The notes under the pieces: model-generated | The model's input: the letters and a program-made list of their open reading frames with translations, nothing else | Told to the model about the DNA's origin: nothing | The model's database searches: none | Shown: positions 25,651 through 33,930 of the stretch, piece by piece | Layout of the letters: each line of letters begins with the position of its first letter | Numbering within the stretch: the stretch's first letter is position 1 | Source of the DNA: Angelakisella massiliensis | GTDB lineage: Bacteria > Bacillota > Clostridia > Oscillospirales > Ruminococcaceae | Reading direction: 5' to 3' | NCBI RefSeq assembly: GCF_900104675.1 | Contig: NZ_LT629945.1 | Span: 1,292,756 to 1,356,755, forward strand | DNA: 64,000 nt | Program-made: the position numbers and the translations under genes

Positions 25651-26460
25651 ATGGAGGAACTGCTGCGTCTGGAACAGGTTTCCTATTCTTATGACCACGG
25701 CGCTCCGGCTTTGGAGGCCCTTTCCGTCACCGTTTCCGCCGGGGAGAAGATCGCTCTGGTGGGGGAAAACGGCGCGGGAAAATCCACCTTTCTTCTCTGC
25801 TGCAATGGGGTCCTCGCACCTACCTCCGGGAAGATTTATTGGCAGGGACAGCCGGTGGGACGGGACCGCCGGAGCCTGACCCAGCTTCGTCAGGGGGTGG
25901 GGTTGGTGTTCCAGGACCCGGACGCCCAGCTGCTGGCGGGGACAGTGGAGGAGGAAGTGAGCTTCGGCCCCATGAATCTCCGCCTTTCCAGAGAGGAGAC
26001 GGCACAGCGGGTGGACCGGGCTCTTGCGGCTTTTTCACTGGAGGATTTCCGCTCGCGGGCCCCCCAGTATCTTTCCGGCGGCGAGAAAAAGCGGGTGACC
26101 CTGGCGGACGCTTTGGCTATGGAGCCACGGCTGCTTCTGCTGGATGAACCGGCTTCCAGCCTGGACCCGGGGAACGCCCGGCTGCTGGAGGAGAATCTGG
26201 AGCGGCTGTCCAGCCAGGGAATGGCCCTGATGGTAGCCACCCATGATCTGGACTTTGCCTGGCGCTGGGCCGGACGGGTGCTGGTGTTCCATGGGGGACG
26301 CCTGGAACGGGACGGAACGCCGGAGGAAGTGTTCGGGGACGCGGAGCTGCTCAGCCGGTGCGGCCTTGCCCAGCCGGTACTGATGGAGGTGGGGCGGCTG
26401 CTGGGAATGACCCCCTTGCCCCGGACGATAGAGGAACTGAAAAAGGAGTGGAATAGATGA
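25651..26460 (+). CDS. cbiO: Cobalt ECF transporter ATPase CbiO
   Basis: The 269-residue ABC ATPase has Walker A GENGAGKST, Q-loop FQDPDAQL, signature LSGGEKKRV, Walker B LLLLDEPASSLDP and the H-loop ATHDLDFA. GGAGGT lies 7 bases before the ATG. The FQDPDAQL element is typical of ECF ATPases. It forms the energy unit of CbiMNQO with CbiQ. It overlaps cbiK by ATGA. Confidence 0.97.
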   Translation: MEELLRLEQVSYSYDHGAPALEALSVTVSAGEKIALVGENGAGKSTFLLCCNGVLAPTSGKIYWQGQPVGRDRRSLTQLRQGVGLVFQDPDAQLLAGTVEEEVSFGPMNLRLSREETAQRVDRALAAFSLEDFRSRAPQYLSGGEKKRVTLADALAMEPRLLLLDEPASSLDPGNARLLEENLERLSSQGMALMVATHDLDFAWRWAGRVLVFHGGRLERDGTPEEVFGDAELLSRCGLAQPVLMEVGRLLGMTPLPRTIEELKKEWNR

Positions 26461-27236
26461 AAGAAGGAATCCTGGCTGTCAGCTTCGGCACCTCGGTGGA
26501 GGAGGCCCGGCTTCGGCAGATTGAGCCGGTGGAACAGGCCATTGCCGCCGCTTGTCCTCAGGCGGTCTTTTACCGGGCCTACACCAGCCCCACTATTCGC
26601 CGGATTCTGGCGGAGCGGGGGACGATGGTGCAGGACCTGGAGGGGGCACTGGAACAGATGGCGGCGGAAGGCATCACCCATGGTGGGGTGCAGCCCACCC
26701 ACCTGTTGTACGGCTATGAATATGACCGCATCCGCCAGACGGTGGAGAAATGGCGGCCCCGGTTTGAGCGGCTGACATTGGGCCGTCCTCTCCTGGCGGA
26801 TACCGATACCCTTTTGGAGATGGGGGAGCTGCTGGACCGGATCTATCCCCGTCAGCCGGGCCGGGCAGTGGTGCTGATGGGCCATGGCACCCATCATCCA
26901 GCCAACATGGCCTATCCTGCCCTGCAAACGGTGCTGAACATGAAAGGCCGCCCCGATCTGCTGGTGGGAACGGTGGAGGGCTGGCCCTCTCTGGAAGAGC
27001 TGCTGCCGGTGCTGAAAGCGGGTGGTTATCAGAAAGTCACCGCTGCCCCCCTGATGCTGGTAGCCGGGGACCATGCCCTCAACGATATGGCCGGGGAGGA
27101 GCCGGAAAGTTGGAAAAGCCGTCTCACACAGGCGGGATTTTCGGTGGACTGCCGCTTGCAGGGCCTGGGGGAGCTGGAGGAAGTGCAGCGCCTTTATGCA
27201 AACCGGGCCCGGATGCTGCTGGAAGGAGAAGAATAA
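26457..27236 (+). CDS. cbiK: Sirohydrochlorin cobaltochelatase CbiK
   Basis: The 259-residue chelatase inserts Co2+ into sirohydrochlorin, the first committed step of the anaerobic pathway. It has the N-terminal SFGTSVEEAR segment, GGVQPTHLLYGYEYD, MGHGTHHPANM with a metal-binding His, and LMLVAGDHALNDMAG with the second His. The ATGA overlap with cbiO ties cobalt uptake to insertion. Length and motifs match CbiK rather than the shorter CbiX. Confidence 0.95.
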   Translation: MKEGILAVSFGTSVEEARLRQIEPVEQAIAAACPQAVFYRAYTSPTIRRILAERGTMVQDLEGALEQMAAEGITHGGVQPTHLLYGYEYDRIRQTVEKWRPRFERLTLGRPLLADTDTLLEMGELLDRIYPRQPGRAVVLMGHGTHHPANMAYPALQTVLNMKGRPDLLVGTVEGWPSLEELLPVLKAGGYQKVTAAPLMLVAGDHALNDMAGEEPESWKSRLTQAGFSVDCRLQGLGELEEVQRLYANRARMLLEGEE

Positions 27237-27262
27237 GGAACATCCTTGACGGAGGAGATTGG

Positions 27263-27499
27263 ATGAGAGCGTTTGCGTTTTTCTTTGGGATCTTTACCTG
27301 TCTGCTTGGGATCGGCTGCGTGGTTTTTCAGTTGTCCATGGCCTTTCGGGTCCTCACAGTGGGATTGGTTTTCATTGCCCTTTGGATGATGCTCAAGTAC
27401 GCCAAATGTCCGGTGTGCCATGAATACGGTGTAAACATCAATCCTTTTTCCAGAAAATACGGCATTTGCAAAAAGTGCGGCCATCAGGAAGCAAAATGA
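27263..27499 (+). CDS. Small two-helix membrane protein with zinc ribbon
   Basis: GGAGGAG lies 5 bases before the ATG. The 78-residue protein has two hydrophobic helices (about 3-24 and 28-46) and a short C-terminal domain with CPVC (49-52) and CKKC (69-72), a zinc-ribbon pattern. It sits between cbiK and cbiD in the cobalamin operon with 26 bases before it. I do not recognise it as a known Cbi protein. A role in metal handling is possible from position, but the ribbon is a common structural motif and the gene may be a passenger. Confidence 0.65.
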   Translation: MRAFAFFFGIFTCLLGIGCVVFQLSMAFRVLTVGLVFIALWMMLKYAKCPVCHEYGVNINPFSRKYGICKKCGHQEAK

Positions 27500-27631
27500 C
27501 CTTTGATGGATCAGGGAGTAAAACAGCCTTTCAAATCCGGACCGGCCCTTTCGGGGACTTTCCCCTTTGACGGCTAAATGAGTAACAAACCAGTTTATCA
27601 GTTGCTATCACCAGTGAAAGGAGGTGGGGCC

Positions 27632-28777
27632 ATGGCCCTGGAACGGTATGTGATCGCTGACGGTAAACGGCTGCGGTGCGGCTATACCACCGGTACCTGC
27701 GCGGCGCTGGCGGCAGGCGGGGCAGTCCGGCTGCTTTTTACCGGGGTATTTCCCCAGACGCTGCATCTGACCACCCCCGGCGGCGTGGCGGTGGAAGCAG
27801 CGGCGGAACAGCCCTCTTTGGGGCAGGGCTTTGCCTGCTGCGCTGTGCGAAAAGACGGGGGAGACGACATAGACGCCACCCATGGAGCTCTGATCTTCGC
27901 CCAGGTTTCCCGGAACAGCTCCGGGACCATCCACATTGATGGAGGCCGGGGTGTGGGTCGTGTCACCCGTCCGGGGCTGGACCAGCCGGTAGGAGCTGCC
28001 GCCATCAACCGGGTTCCCCGGGAGATGATCCGCCGCCAGGTGAGGGAAGTGCTGGCGGAGCTGGGGGAGGAGACCGGCGTGGATGTGGTCATTTCGGTGC
28101 CCGAGGGGGAGGAGATCGCAAAGCGCACCTTTAACCCCCAGTTGGGTATTGTGGGGGGCATTTCCATCCTGGGCACCACCGGTATCGTGGAACCCATGAG
28201 CGTCCAGGCTTTGGTGGAGACCACTGCTTTGGAGCTGCGGCAGGCCTTTGAGGCAGGCAGCCGACGGGTCATCCTCACCCCCGGCAATTACGGTCTGGAT
28301 TTTCTCAGGCGGGAGGGCCTGCCGGGGAAGACGGGAATTCCGGTGGTCAAGTGCTCCAACTATATCGGAGAGGCCCTGGACCGGTGCGGACTGACCGGCT
28401 TTGAGCAGGTGCTGCTGGTGGGCCACGCAGGCAAGCTGGTGAAGCTGGCCGGGGGGATCATGAACACCCATTCCCGGGCAGCGGACTGCCGCACTGAGCT
28501 GTTCTGCGCCCACGCCGCCATCATGGGCGGGGGGCAGGAGCTGTGCCGGGCGCTGTTGGAAGCTCCCACCTCTGACCGGTGTGTGGAGCTTTTGCGGCAG
28601 GCGGGACTGCTGGAACCGGTTTTGGAAAGCCTTCTGGCTGCTATCCAGGATCATCTGGAACGGCGGGCGGCGAAAAAATATGCCGTGGGGGCTGTACTGT
28701 TTTCCAATGAGTATGGTAAACTGGGAGAGACACAAAAAGCAAAGGAGATCATGGAGCAATGGCGGAACAGACGGTAA
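27632..28777 (+). CDS. cbiD: Cobalt-precorrin-5B C1-methyltransferase CbiD
   Basis: AAAGGAGGTGGGGCC precedes the ATG at 27632 and gives the usual MALERYVIADGKRLRCGYT start; an upstream in-frame start (27578) is less likely. The 381-residue protein has the family motifs YTTGTCAA, DDIDATHG and ILTPGNYGLDF. CbiD adds the C1 methyl group in the anaerobic pathway with SAM as donor. It overlaps cbiL by 19 bases. Confidence 0.95.
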   Translation: MALERYVIADGKRLRCGYTTGTCAALAAGGAVRLLFTGVFPQTLHLTTPGGVAVEAAAEQPSLGQGFACCAVRKDGGDDIDATHGALIFAQVSRNSSGTIHIDGGRGVGRVTRPGLDQPVGAAAINRVPREMIRRQVREVLAELGEETGVDVVISVPEGEEIAKRTFNPQLGIVGGISILGTTGIVEPMSVQALVETTALELRQAFEAGSRRVILTPGNYGLDFLRREGLPGKTGIPVVKCSNYIGEALDRCGLTGFEQVLLVGHAGKLVKLAGGIMNTHSRAADCRTELFCAHAAIMGGGQELCRALLEAPTSDRCVELLRQAGLLEPVLESLLAAIQDHLERRAAKKYAVGAVLFSNEYGKLGETQKAKEIMEQWRNRR

Positions 28778-29463
28778 AGCGGGGAGTTTTTTACGGCGTG
28801 GGTATTGGTCCCGGAGACCCGGAACTGCTCACCCTGAAAGCGGTGCGGGTGCTGGAGGCCTGCCGGGTCATCGCCGCCCCCCAGACCCACAGTGGAGAGA
28901 CCCTGGCCCTGGATATTGCCTCCCGGGCGGTGGACCTGACAGGGAAAAAGATTCTTCCCCTTTACTTTTCCATGGCCCGTGACCGTCAGCAGCAAAGACA
29001 GGCCCATCTGGAAGCGGCCCAGGCAGTCCGGGAGGAGCTGGACCGGGGGGAGGATGTGGCGATGCTCAACCTGGGGGATGTGTCCATCTACGCCACCTAC
29101 AGCTATCTGATGGAGATACTCCGGGGGGAAGGGTACGAGACGGTGATGATTCCCGGTGTGCCCAGTTTCTGCGCTGTGGCGGCCCGTCTGGGTGTGAGCC
29201 TGACGGAGATGAACAGCCCGCTGCACATCGTTCCCGCCGGGGGCGGTCCCCTGGAGGAAACCCTGGAGCTGCCGGGGACCAAGGTGCTGATGAAATCCGG
29301 CCGGAGGATTCCCCAGGTGCTGGAAGCCCTGGAAGCCCATGGCCTCACTGAAAAGAGCGCTTTGGTGCGGGACTGCGGCCTGCCCACCGAGGAGGTCTGT
29401 GAGGATCTTCGCCATCCCCCGGAGGGAACCGGCTATTTCGCCACCATCATTGTAAAGGAGTAA
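28759..29463 (+). CDS. cbiL: Cobalt-precorrin-2 C20-methyltransferase CbiL
   Basis: The 234-residue protein is a tetrapyrrole (uroporphyrin/precorrin) methylase with the N-terminal GVGIGPGDPELLTLKA nucleotide-like loop and VMIPGVPSFCAVAARLG in the C-terminal half. GDVSIYATYSYLME is typical of CbiL. It methylates C20 of cobalt-precorrin-2 to give cobalt-precorrin-3. It starts inside the end of cbiD, and cbiF follows after 7 bases. Confidence 0.93.
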   Translation: MAEQTVKRGVFYGVGIGPGDPELLTLKAVRVLEACRVIAAPQTHSGETLALDIASRAVDLTGKKILPLYFSMARDRQQQRQAHLEAAQAVREELDRGEDVAMLNLGDVSIYATYSYLMEILRGEGYETVMIPGVPSFCAVAARLGVSLTEMNSPLHIVPAGGGPLEETLELPGTKVLMKSGRRIPQVLEALEAHGLTEKSALVRDCGLPTEEVCEDLRHPPEGTGYFATIIVKE

Positions 29464-29470
29464 CACTGCC

Positions 29471-30226
29471 ATGGTACATTTTGTAGGGGCGGGCTGCGGC
29501 GCGCCGGATCTCATTACGGTGCGGGGGCTGGAGCTGCTGCGCCGGGCCGATGTGGTCATTTACGCCGGAAGCCTGGTCAATCCCGCCTTACTGGGGACCC
29601 TGCGGGAGGGGTGCGCCGTTTATAACAGTGCTGAGATGACCCTGGAGCAGGTACTGGCGGTGATGGAGGAATCTGAGGGAAGAGGCCTGGAACTGGTGCG
29701 TCTGCACACCGGGGACCCTTGCCTGTATGGAGCCATCCGGGAGCAGATGGATGCTCTGGACCGCATGGGCATCCTTTGGGATGTGTGCCCCGGTGTTTCC
29801 AGCTTTTGCGGAGCCGCCGCTGCCGTGGGCGGGGAGTACACCCTGCCGGGGGTGAGCCAAAGCGTCATCATCACCCGAATGGCAGGGCGGACGCCGGTGC
29901 CGGAGAGGGAGAGCATCGCTTCCCTGGCTTCTCACGGGGCCACCATGGTCATCTTCCTTTCTGCCGGAATGCTGGAGGGCCTCCAGACGGAGCTGTTAAA
30001 GGGGGCCTATACCCCTGATACTCCTGCCGCTCTGGTGTATAAGGCCAGCTGGCCGGAGGAGCGGGTGGCCCGGTGTACCGTAGGCACTTTGGCCGAGACC
30101 GGCGCCAGGGAGGGAATCAAAAAGACCGCCCTGGTGCTGGTGGGAGACTTTTTGGCTGGTTCCTACGACCGCAGCTGCCTTTATGACCCCGGCTTTTCCA
30201 CCGAGTTCCGGGAGGCCAGCCGATGA
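29471..30226 (+). CDS. cbiF: Cobalt-precorrin-4 C11-methyltransferase CbiF
   Basis: The 251-residue SAM-dependent tetrapyrrole methylase begins MVHFVGAGCGAPDLITVRG. It has the CbiF/CobM pattern HTGDPCLYGAIREQM and LPGVSQSVIITRMAGRTPVP. CbiF methylates C11 of cobalt-precorrin-4. It overlaps cbiG by four bases (ATGA), so these sequential enzymes are translationally coupled. Confidence 0.95.
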   Translation: MVHFVGAGCGAPDLITVRGLELLRRADVVIYAGSLVNPALLGTLREGCAVYNSAEMTLEQVLAVMEESEGRGLELVRLHTGDPCLYGAIREQMDALDRMGILWDVCPGVSSFCGAAAAVGGEYTLPGVSQSVIITRMAGRTPVPERESIASLASHGATMVIFLSAGMLEGLQTELLKGAYTPDTPAALVYKASWPEERVARCTVGTLAETGAREGIKKTALVLVGDFLAGSYDRSCLYDPGFSTEFREASR

Positions 30227-31224
30227 AAACGGCATTTGTGGCCTTTTCCCCCAGGGGGGAGGCGCTGGCCCGGCTGCTGGCGGAGGATTTCCCCGGCGCG
30301 CCGGTGGAGCGGGGCTATGGCCGGGAGGAATTCTCCCTTTCCCTCTGGACGGCAGAGGCTTTTTCCCGGTATGAGGGACTGGTTTTTGTAGGAGCGGCAG
30401 GGATCGCCGTGAGGGCCATCGCACCTTTTGTTCGGGACAAGACCCGGGACCCGGCGGTGGTGGCGGTGGACGAGACGGGGGCCTTTGTCATCCCGCTTCT
30501 CTCAGGGCATCTGGGGGGAGGAAACGACCTGGCCCGGCTGCTGGCAGCCCGGTGCGGCGGGGTCCCTGTGGTCACCACGGCCACCGACCGGCGGGGCGTT
30601 TTTCCCGTGGACCAGTGGGCCAGAACCCAGAAGATGGCGGTACTGGACCCCAAAAAGATCAAGGGCGTTTCTTCCTCTCTGCTGGCAGGGGAAAAAGTCA
30701 CCTTTTGGAGCCGCTGGCCCATTGCCGGTGAGATGCCGCAGGGACTGAGAGCCGTTTCGGACCGGCAGCAGGCCCAGATTGTGGTGGACCTGTCCCCGAA
30801 GGCTGCCCCTGGATTGCGGCTGGCCCCCAGAATCCTCACCCTGGGGGTGGGCTGCCGGAAGGGAACTTCCTGTGAGGCGCTGGAATCTGCCTTTTCCCGC
30901 CTGATGGGTGAGCGGGATCTGGCGGAAGAGGCTGTGGCGAAGGTTGCCACCATCGACCTCAAACAGGAGGAGCCGGGGCTGCTGGCGTTCTGTGAGGCCC
31001 GGCGGCTTCCCCTTAAAATCTTCACCGCTCAGGAGCTTTTGGAAGCGGAAGGGGATTTTTCTTCCTCGGCCTTTGTCCGGCAGGTCACTGGTGTGGACAA
31101 TGTCTGCGAGCGAAGCGCGGTGCTGGGGGGCGGCAGGCTGCTTGTCCCCAAAACAAAAGGGGATGGGATCACCATGGCTCTGGCTGTGGGCGACTTCCAT
31201 CCGGACTGGAGGATCTATCCATGA
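30223..31224 (+). CDS. cbiG: Cobalt-precorrin-5A hydrolase CbiG
   Basis: The 333-residue protein opens the delta-lactone and removes the C20 fragment as acetaldehyde. The N-terminal domain has FVGAAGIAVRAIAP, DETGAFVIPLLSGHLGG and VVTTATDRR. The C-terminal domain has LGVGCRKGTSCEALESAF and VTGVDNVCERSAVL, the CbiG N and C signatures in the right order. It overlaps cbiF and cbiH by ATGA on both sides. Confidence 0.95.
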   Translation: MKTAFVAFSPRGEALARLLAEDFPGAPVERGYGREEFSLSLWTAEAFSRYEGLVFVGAAGIAVRAIAPFVRDKTRDPAVVAVDETGAFVIPLLSGHLGGGNDLARLLAARCGGVPVVTTATDRRGVFPVDQWARTQKMAVLDPKKIKGVSSSLLAGEKVTFWSRWPIAGEMPQGLRAVSDRQQAQIVVDLSPKAAPGLRLAPRILTLGVGCRKGTSCEALESAFSRLMGERDLAEEAVAKVATIDLKQEEPGLLAFCEARRLPLKIFTAQELLEAEGDFSSSAFVRQVTGVDNVCERSAVLGGGRLLVPKTKGDGITMALAVGDFHPDWRIYP

Positions 31225-31955
31225 AGCAGTTGTATGTGGTGGGCCTGGGCCCCGGCGGGGAGGAGTTTCTCACCGGGCAGGCACGGCAAGCCCTGGAGGA
31301 AAGCCAGGTGCTGGCCGGGTACACCGTTTATATTGATCTCGTTGCCCCTCTTTTTCCGGGTAAGGAGATCCTCACCACCCCCATGACTCAGGAGCTGGAG
31401 CGGTGCCGCATGGCTTTGGAAGCGGCGGACAGCGGCAAGACCACCGCCATGGTGTGCAGCGGCGACAGCGGGGTTTACGGCATGGCCGGACCCATTCTGG
31501 AGCTGGCGGAGCAGTTTCCTCAGGTGGAGGTCATCGTGGTGCCCGGTGTGACGGCGGCCCTGTCCGGCGCGGCGCTGCTGGGGGCTCCGCTGATGCATGA
31601 TTTCGCCGTTATTTCCCTGTCAGACCTCCTCACCCCTTGGGAGAAGATTGAAAAGCGTCTGAGGGGCGCCGGGGAGGGAGACTTCTGTCTCTGTCTTTAT
31701 AATCCCGCCAGCCGCAAGCGCCAGGACTACCTCAAGCGGGCCTGCGACATCCTGCTGGAAAGCCGGAGCCCAGAGACGGTCTGCGGCTGGGTGCGGAACA
31801 TAGGCCGGGATGGAGAGGAAAAAGAGATCACCACCCTGGAACAGCTGCGGGAAGCCCGGTTGGATATGTTCGCCACCGTTTTTATCGGCAACAGCCAGAC
31901 CAGAAGGCTGGGGGAGCGGATGGTCACTCCCCGGGGCTATGAGGCCAAAGGATGA
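31221..31955 (+). CDS. cbiH: Cobalt-precorrin-3 C17-methyltransferase CbiH
   Basis: The 244-residue methylase carries VVGLGPGG at the start, GDSGVYGMAGPILEL, and LCLYNPASRKR with the CbiH/CobJ pattern. CbiH adds the C17 methyl and triggers ring contraction, giving cobalt-precorrin-4. There is no fused CbiG or extra ferredoxin domain. It overlaps the neighbours by ATGA. Confidence 0.95.
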   Translation: MKQLYVVGLGPGGEEFLTGQARQALEESQVLAGYTVYIDLVAPLFPGKEILTTPMTQELERCRMALEAADSGKTTAMVCSGDSGVYGMAGPILELAEQFPQVEVIVVPGVTAALSGAALLGAPLMHDFAVISLSDLLTPWEKIEKRLRGAGEGDFCLCLYNPASRKRQDYLKRACDILLESRSPETVCGWVRNIGRDGEEKEITTLEQLREARLDMFATVFIGNSQTRRLGERMVTPRGYEAKG

Positions 31956-32707
31956 GAGTAGTATTATTCGGCGGCACCACTGAGGGACGGCAGCTGGCCC
32001 GGGAGTTGGGGGCGCTGCCCCTGACCCTTCAGGTTTCGGTGGCCACCCCTCTGGGAAAAGAAGAGTTGGCGGGGCTGGAACAGGTGGAAATCCTCACCGG
32101 GCGTCTTGGCGCCGAAGAAATGGCGGAACTTTTACGGGGTGCGGGCCTGTGCATCGACGCTACCCATCCTTACGCCGTGGAGGTGAGCGGCAACATCCGT
32201 CTGGCCTGTGAAAAGGCCGGGATTCCCCTGCGGCGGCTGGTTCGTCCCCAGGCAGCCGGTGAGGAAGCTTTGACGGTGGACAACTGCGCCCAGGCGGCCC
32301 GGCTTTTGGCGGCGGAGGAAGGAAATATCCTGCTGACCACCGGGGCCAAGGAGCTTTCCGCCTTTGCCGGGGTGGAAAAGACCCGGCTGTACGCCCGGGT
32401 GCTGCCTACGGCGGCCAGTATCGCCGCCTGCGAGGCGTTGGGACTTGCCCACCGGAATATCATTGCCATGGAGGGACCCTTTACCAGGCGGATGAATGAA
32501 GCGATGCTGGAACAGTATCACATCCGCTGGATGGTCACCAAGGATGGGGGAGCTCCCGGCGGCATGGAGGAAAAGCTGGAGGCTGCCCGGGCCATGGGGG
32601 TCCGGGTGGTGCTGGTGCGCCGTCCTCAGGAGCAGACGGATGGGGTGGACAGCATCCCGGTGCTGGTGGAAGAAGTCCGAAAGATGTTGGAGGAGGAAGG
32701 CAAGTGA
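31952..32707 (+). CDS. cbiJ: Cobalt-precorrin-6A reductase CbiJ
   Basis: The 251-residue protein shows the family features FGGTTEGRQLAREL near the N-terminus, IDATHPYAVEVSGNI in the middle and the late VTKDGGAPGG. It reduces cobalt-precorrin-6A using NAD(P)H. The length matches CbiJ/CobK. It overlaps cbiH and cbiET by ATGA and GTGA. Confidence 0.93.
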   Translation: MRVVLFGGTTEGRQLARELGALPLTLQVSVATPLGKEELAGLEQVEILTGRLGAEEMAELLRGAGLCIDATHPYAVEVSGNIRLACEKAGIPLRRLVRPQAAGEEALTVDNCAQAARLLAAEEGNILLTTGAKELSAFAGVEKTRLYARVLPTAASIAACEALGLAHRNIIAMEGPFTRRMNEAMLEQYHIRWMVTKDGGAPGGMEEKLEAARAMGVRVVLVRRPQEQTDGVDSIPVLVEEVRKMLEEEGK

Positions 32708-33930
32708 AGGTCACATTGGTGGGCATGGGCAGCGGGTTTCCCCTTACCCTGACACAGGAGGCAAAGGAAACCCTTCTGGGGGCGGACTGCCTGTTGGGAG
32801 CCCCCAGGCTGCTGGAGGATCTGGGGGAGGAATACCCTTCCCGGCGCTTTGCCGCCATCCATCCCCGTCAGCTGGTGGAGCTGCTGGAGCGGGAGCGGCC
32901 GGAGCGCCCCTGTGTCCTCTACAGCGGGGATACCGGCTTTCATTCCGGCGCTGGCGGGCTGCTGCCCCTGTTGCGGGACCAAGGTTGGAAAGCAGAGGTC
33001 CTGCCAGGCATTTCCAGCATCCAGCTGCTGTCCGCCCGGCTGGGGGAGCCCTGGCAGGGTTGGCATCTGGCCTCGGCCCACGGAGCGGACTGTGACCCTG
33101 CTGCCCTTTTGAGGGAGCATCAAACAGTGTTTTTCCTCACAGGCGGACGGCAGGGACCGGCGGAGCTGTGTGGGCTCCTGACCCAGGCGGGCTTTGAACA
33201 GGCGGTTGCCGTGGTGGGGGAGAACCTGGGCCGCCCGGATGAAAATTTGGTCCGGGGGACGGTAGGGGAGCTGACGGAAAAAACCTTCGCCTCTTTAAGC
33301 GTTCTGCTGGTGCGCCGTCCTGTGGACGTAACCCCTTTGCGTCAGGTGGTGACCCCCGGCATCCCCGACGGGGAATTTTGCCGCTCTGAGGGGAAAACCG
33401 TGCCGATGACCAAGCGGGAGGTGCGGGCGGCGGCGATGGGGCTGCTGGAAATCCGTGCCGATGACCTGCTGTGGGATGTAGGGGCCGGGACCGGTTCGGT
33501 TTCGGTGGAAATGGCGCTCCTTGCCCGCCGGGGAAAGGTGTTTGCCGTGGAGGAAAAGCCGGAGGCCTGCGCCCTGATCCGGGAAAATGGCCGCAAATTC
33601 GGTGTGAGCGGCAATCTGGAAGTGATGGAGGGCCGCGCCCCGGAAGCGCTGGAACAGCTCCCCACCCCTGACGCCGTCTTTGTGGGAGGTTCCGGAGGAG
33701 AATTGCCGGAGATTTTGCGTCTCATCCGCCGTCTGAGCCCCAGGGCCCGGATCTGTGTTTCCGCCATCGCCCTGGAAACGGTCCATTTGGCCCTGGAGAC
33801 CCTGACAGAGCTGGGGGATGAGGTCCATGTGACCCAGCTGGCGGTCAGCCGGGCCAAAGGGGTGGGGCGGCTTCACCTGATGATGGCCCAGAACCCCATT
33901 TTTCTCATTACAGGAGGGTGCCATGAGTAG
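32704..33930 (+). CDS. cbiET: Fused cobalt-precorrin-7 C5- and precorrin-6B C15-methyltransferase/decarboxylase CbiET
   Basis: The GTG start at 32704 overlaps the cbiJ stop. The first half (about 1-200) is a CbiE-type tetrapyrrole methylase (VTLVGMGSGFP, YSGDTGFHSGA). The second half (about 215-400) is CbiT with DVGAGTGSVSVEMAL for SAM binding and VFVGGSGGELPEIL. The fusion corresponds to CobL and is common in this lineage; in Salmonella the two are separate genes. It catalyses C5 and C15 methylation and C12 decarboxylation. Confidence 0.95.
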   Translation: MKVTLVGMGSGFPLTLTQEAKETLLGADCLLGAPRLLEDLGEEYPSRRFAAIHPRQLVELLERERPERPCVLYSGDTGFHSGAGGLLPLLRDQGWKAEVLPGISSIQLLSARLGEPWQGWHLASAHGADCDPAALLREHQTVFFLTGGRQGPAELCGLLTQAGFEQAVAVVGENLGRPDENLVRGTVGELTEKTFASLSVLLVRRPVDVTPLRQVVTPGIPDGEFCRSEGKTVPMTKREVRAAAMGLLEIRADDLLWDVGAGTGSVSVEMALLARRGKVFAVEEKPEACALIRENGRKFGVSGNLEVMEGRAPEALEQLPTPDAVFVGGSGGELPEILRLIRRLSPRARICVSAIALETVHLALETLTELGDEVHVTQLAVSRAKGVGRLHLMMAQNPIFLITGGCHE

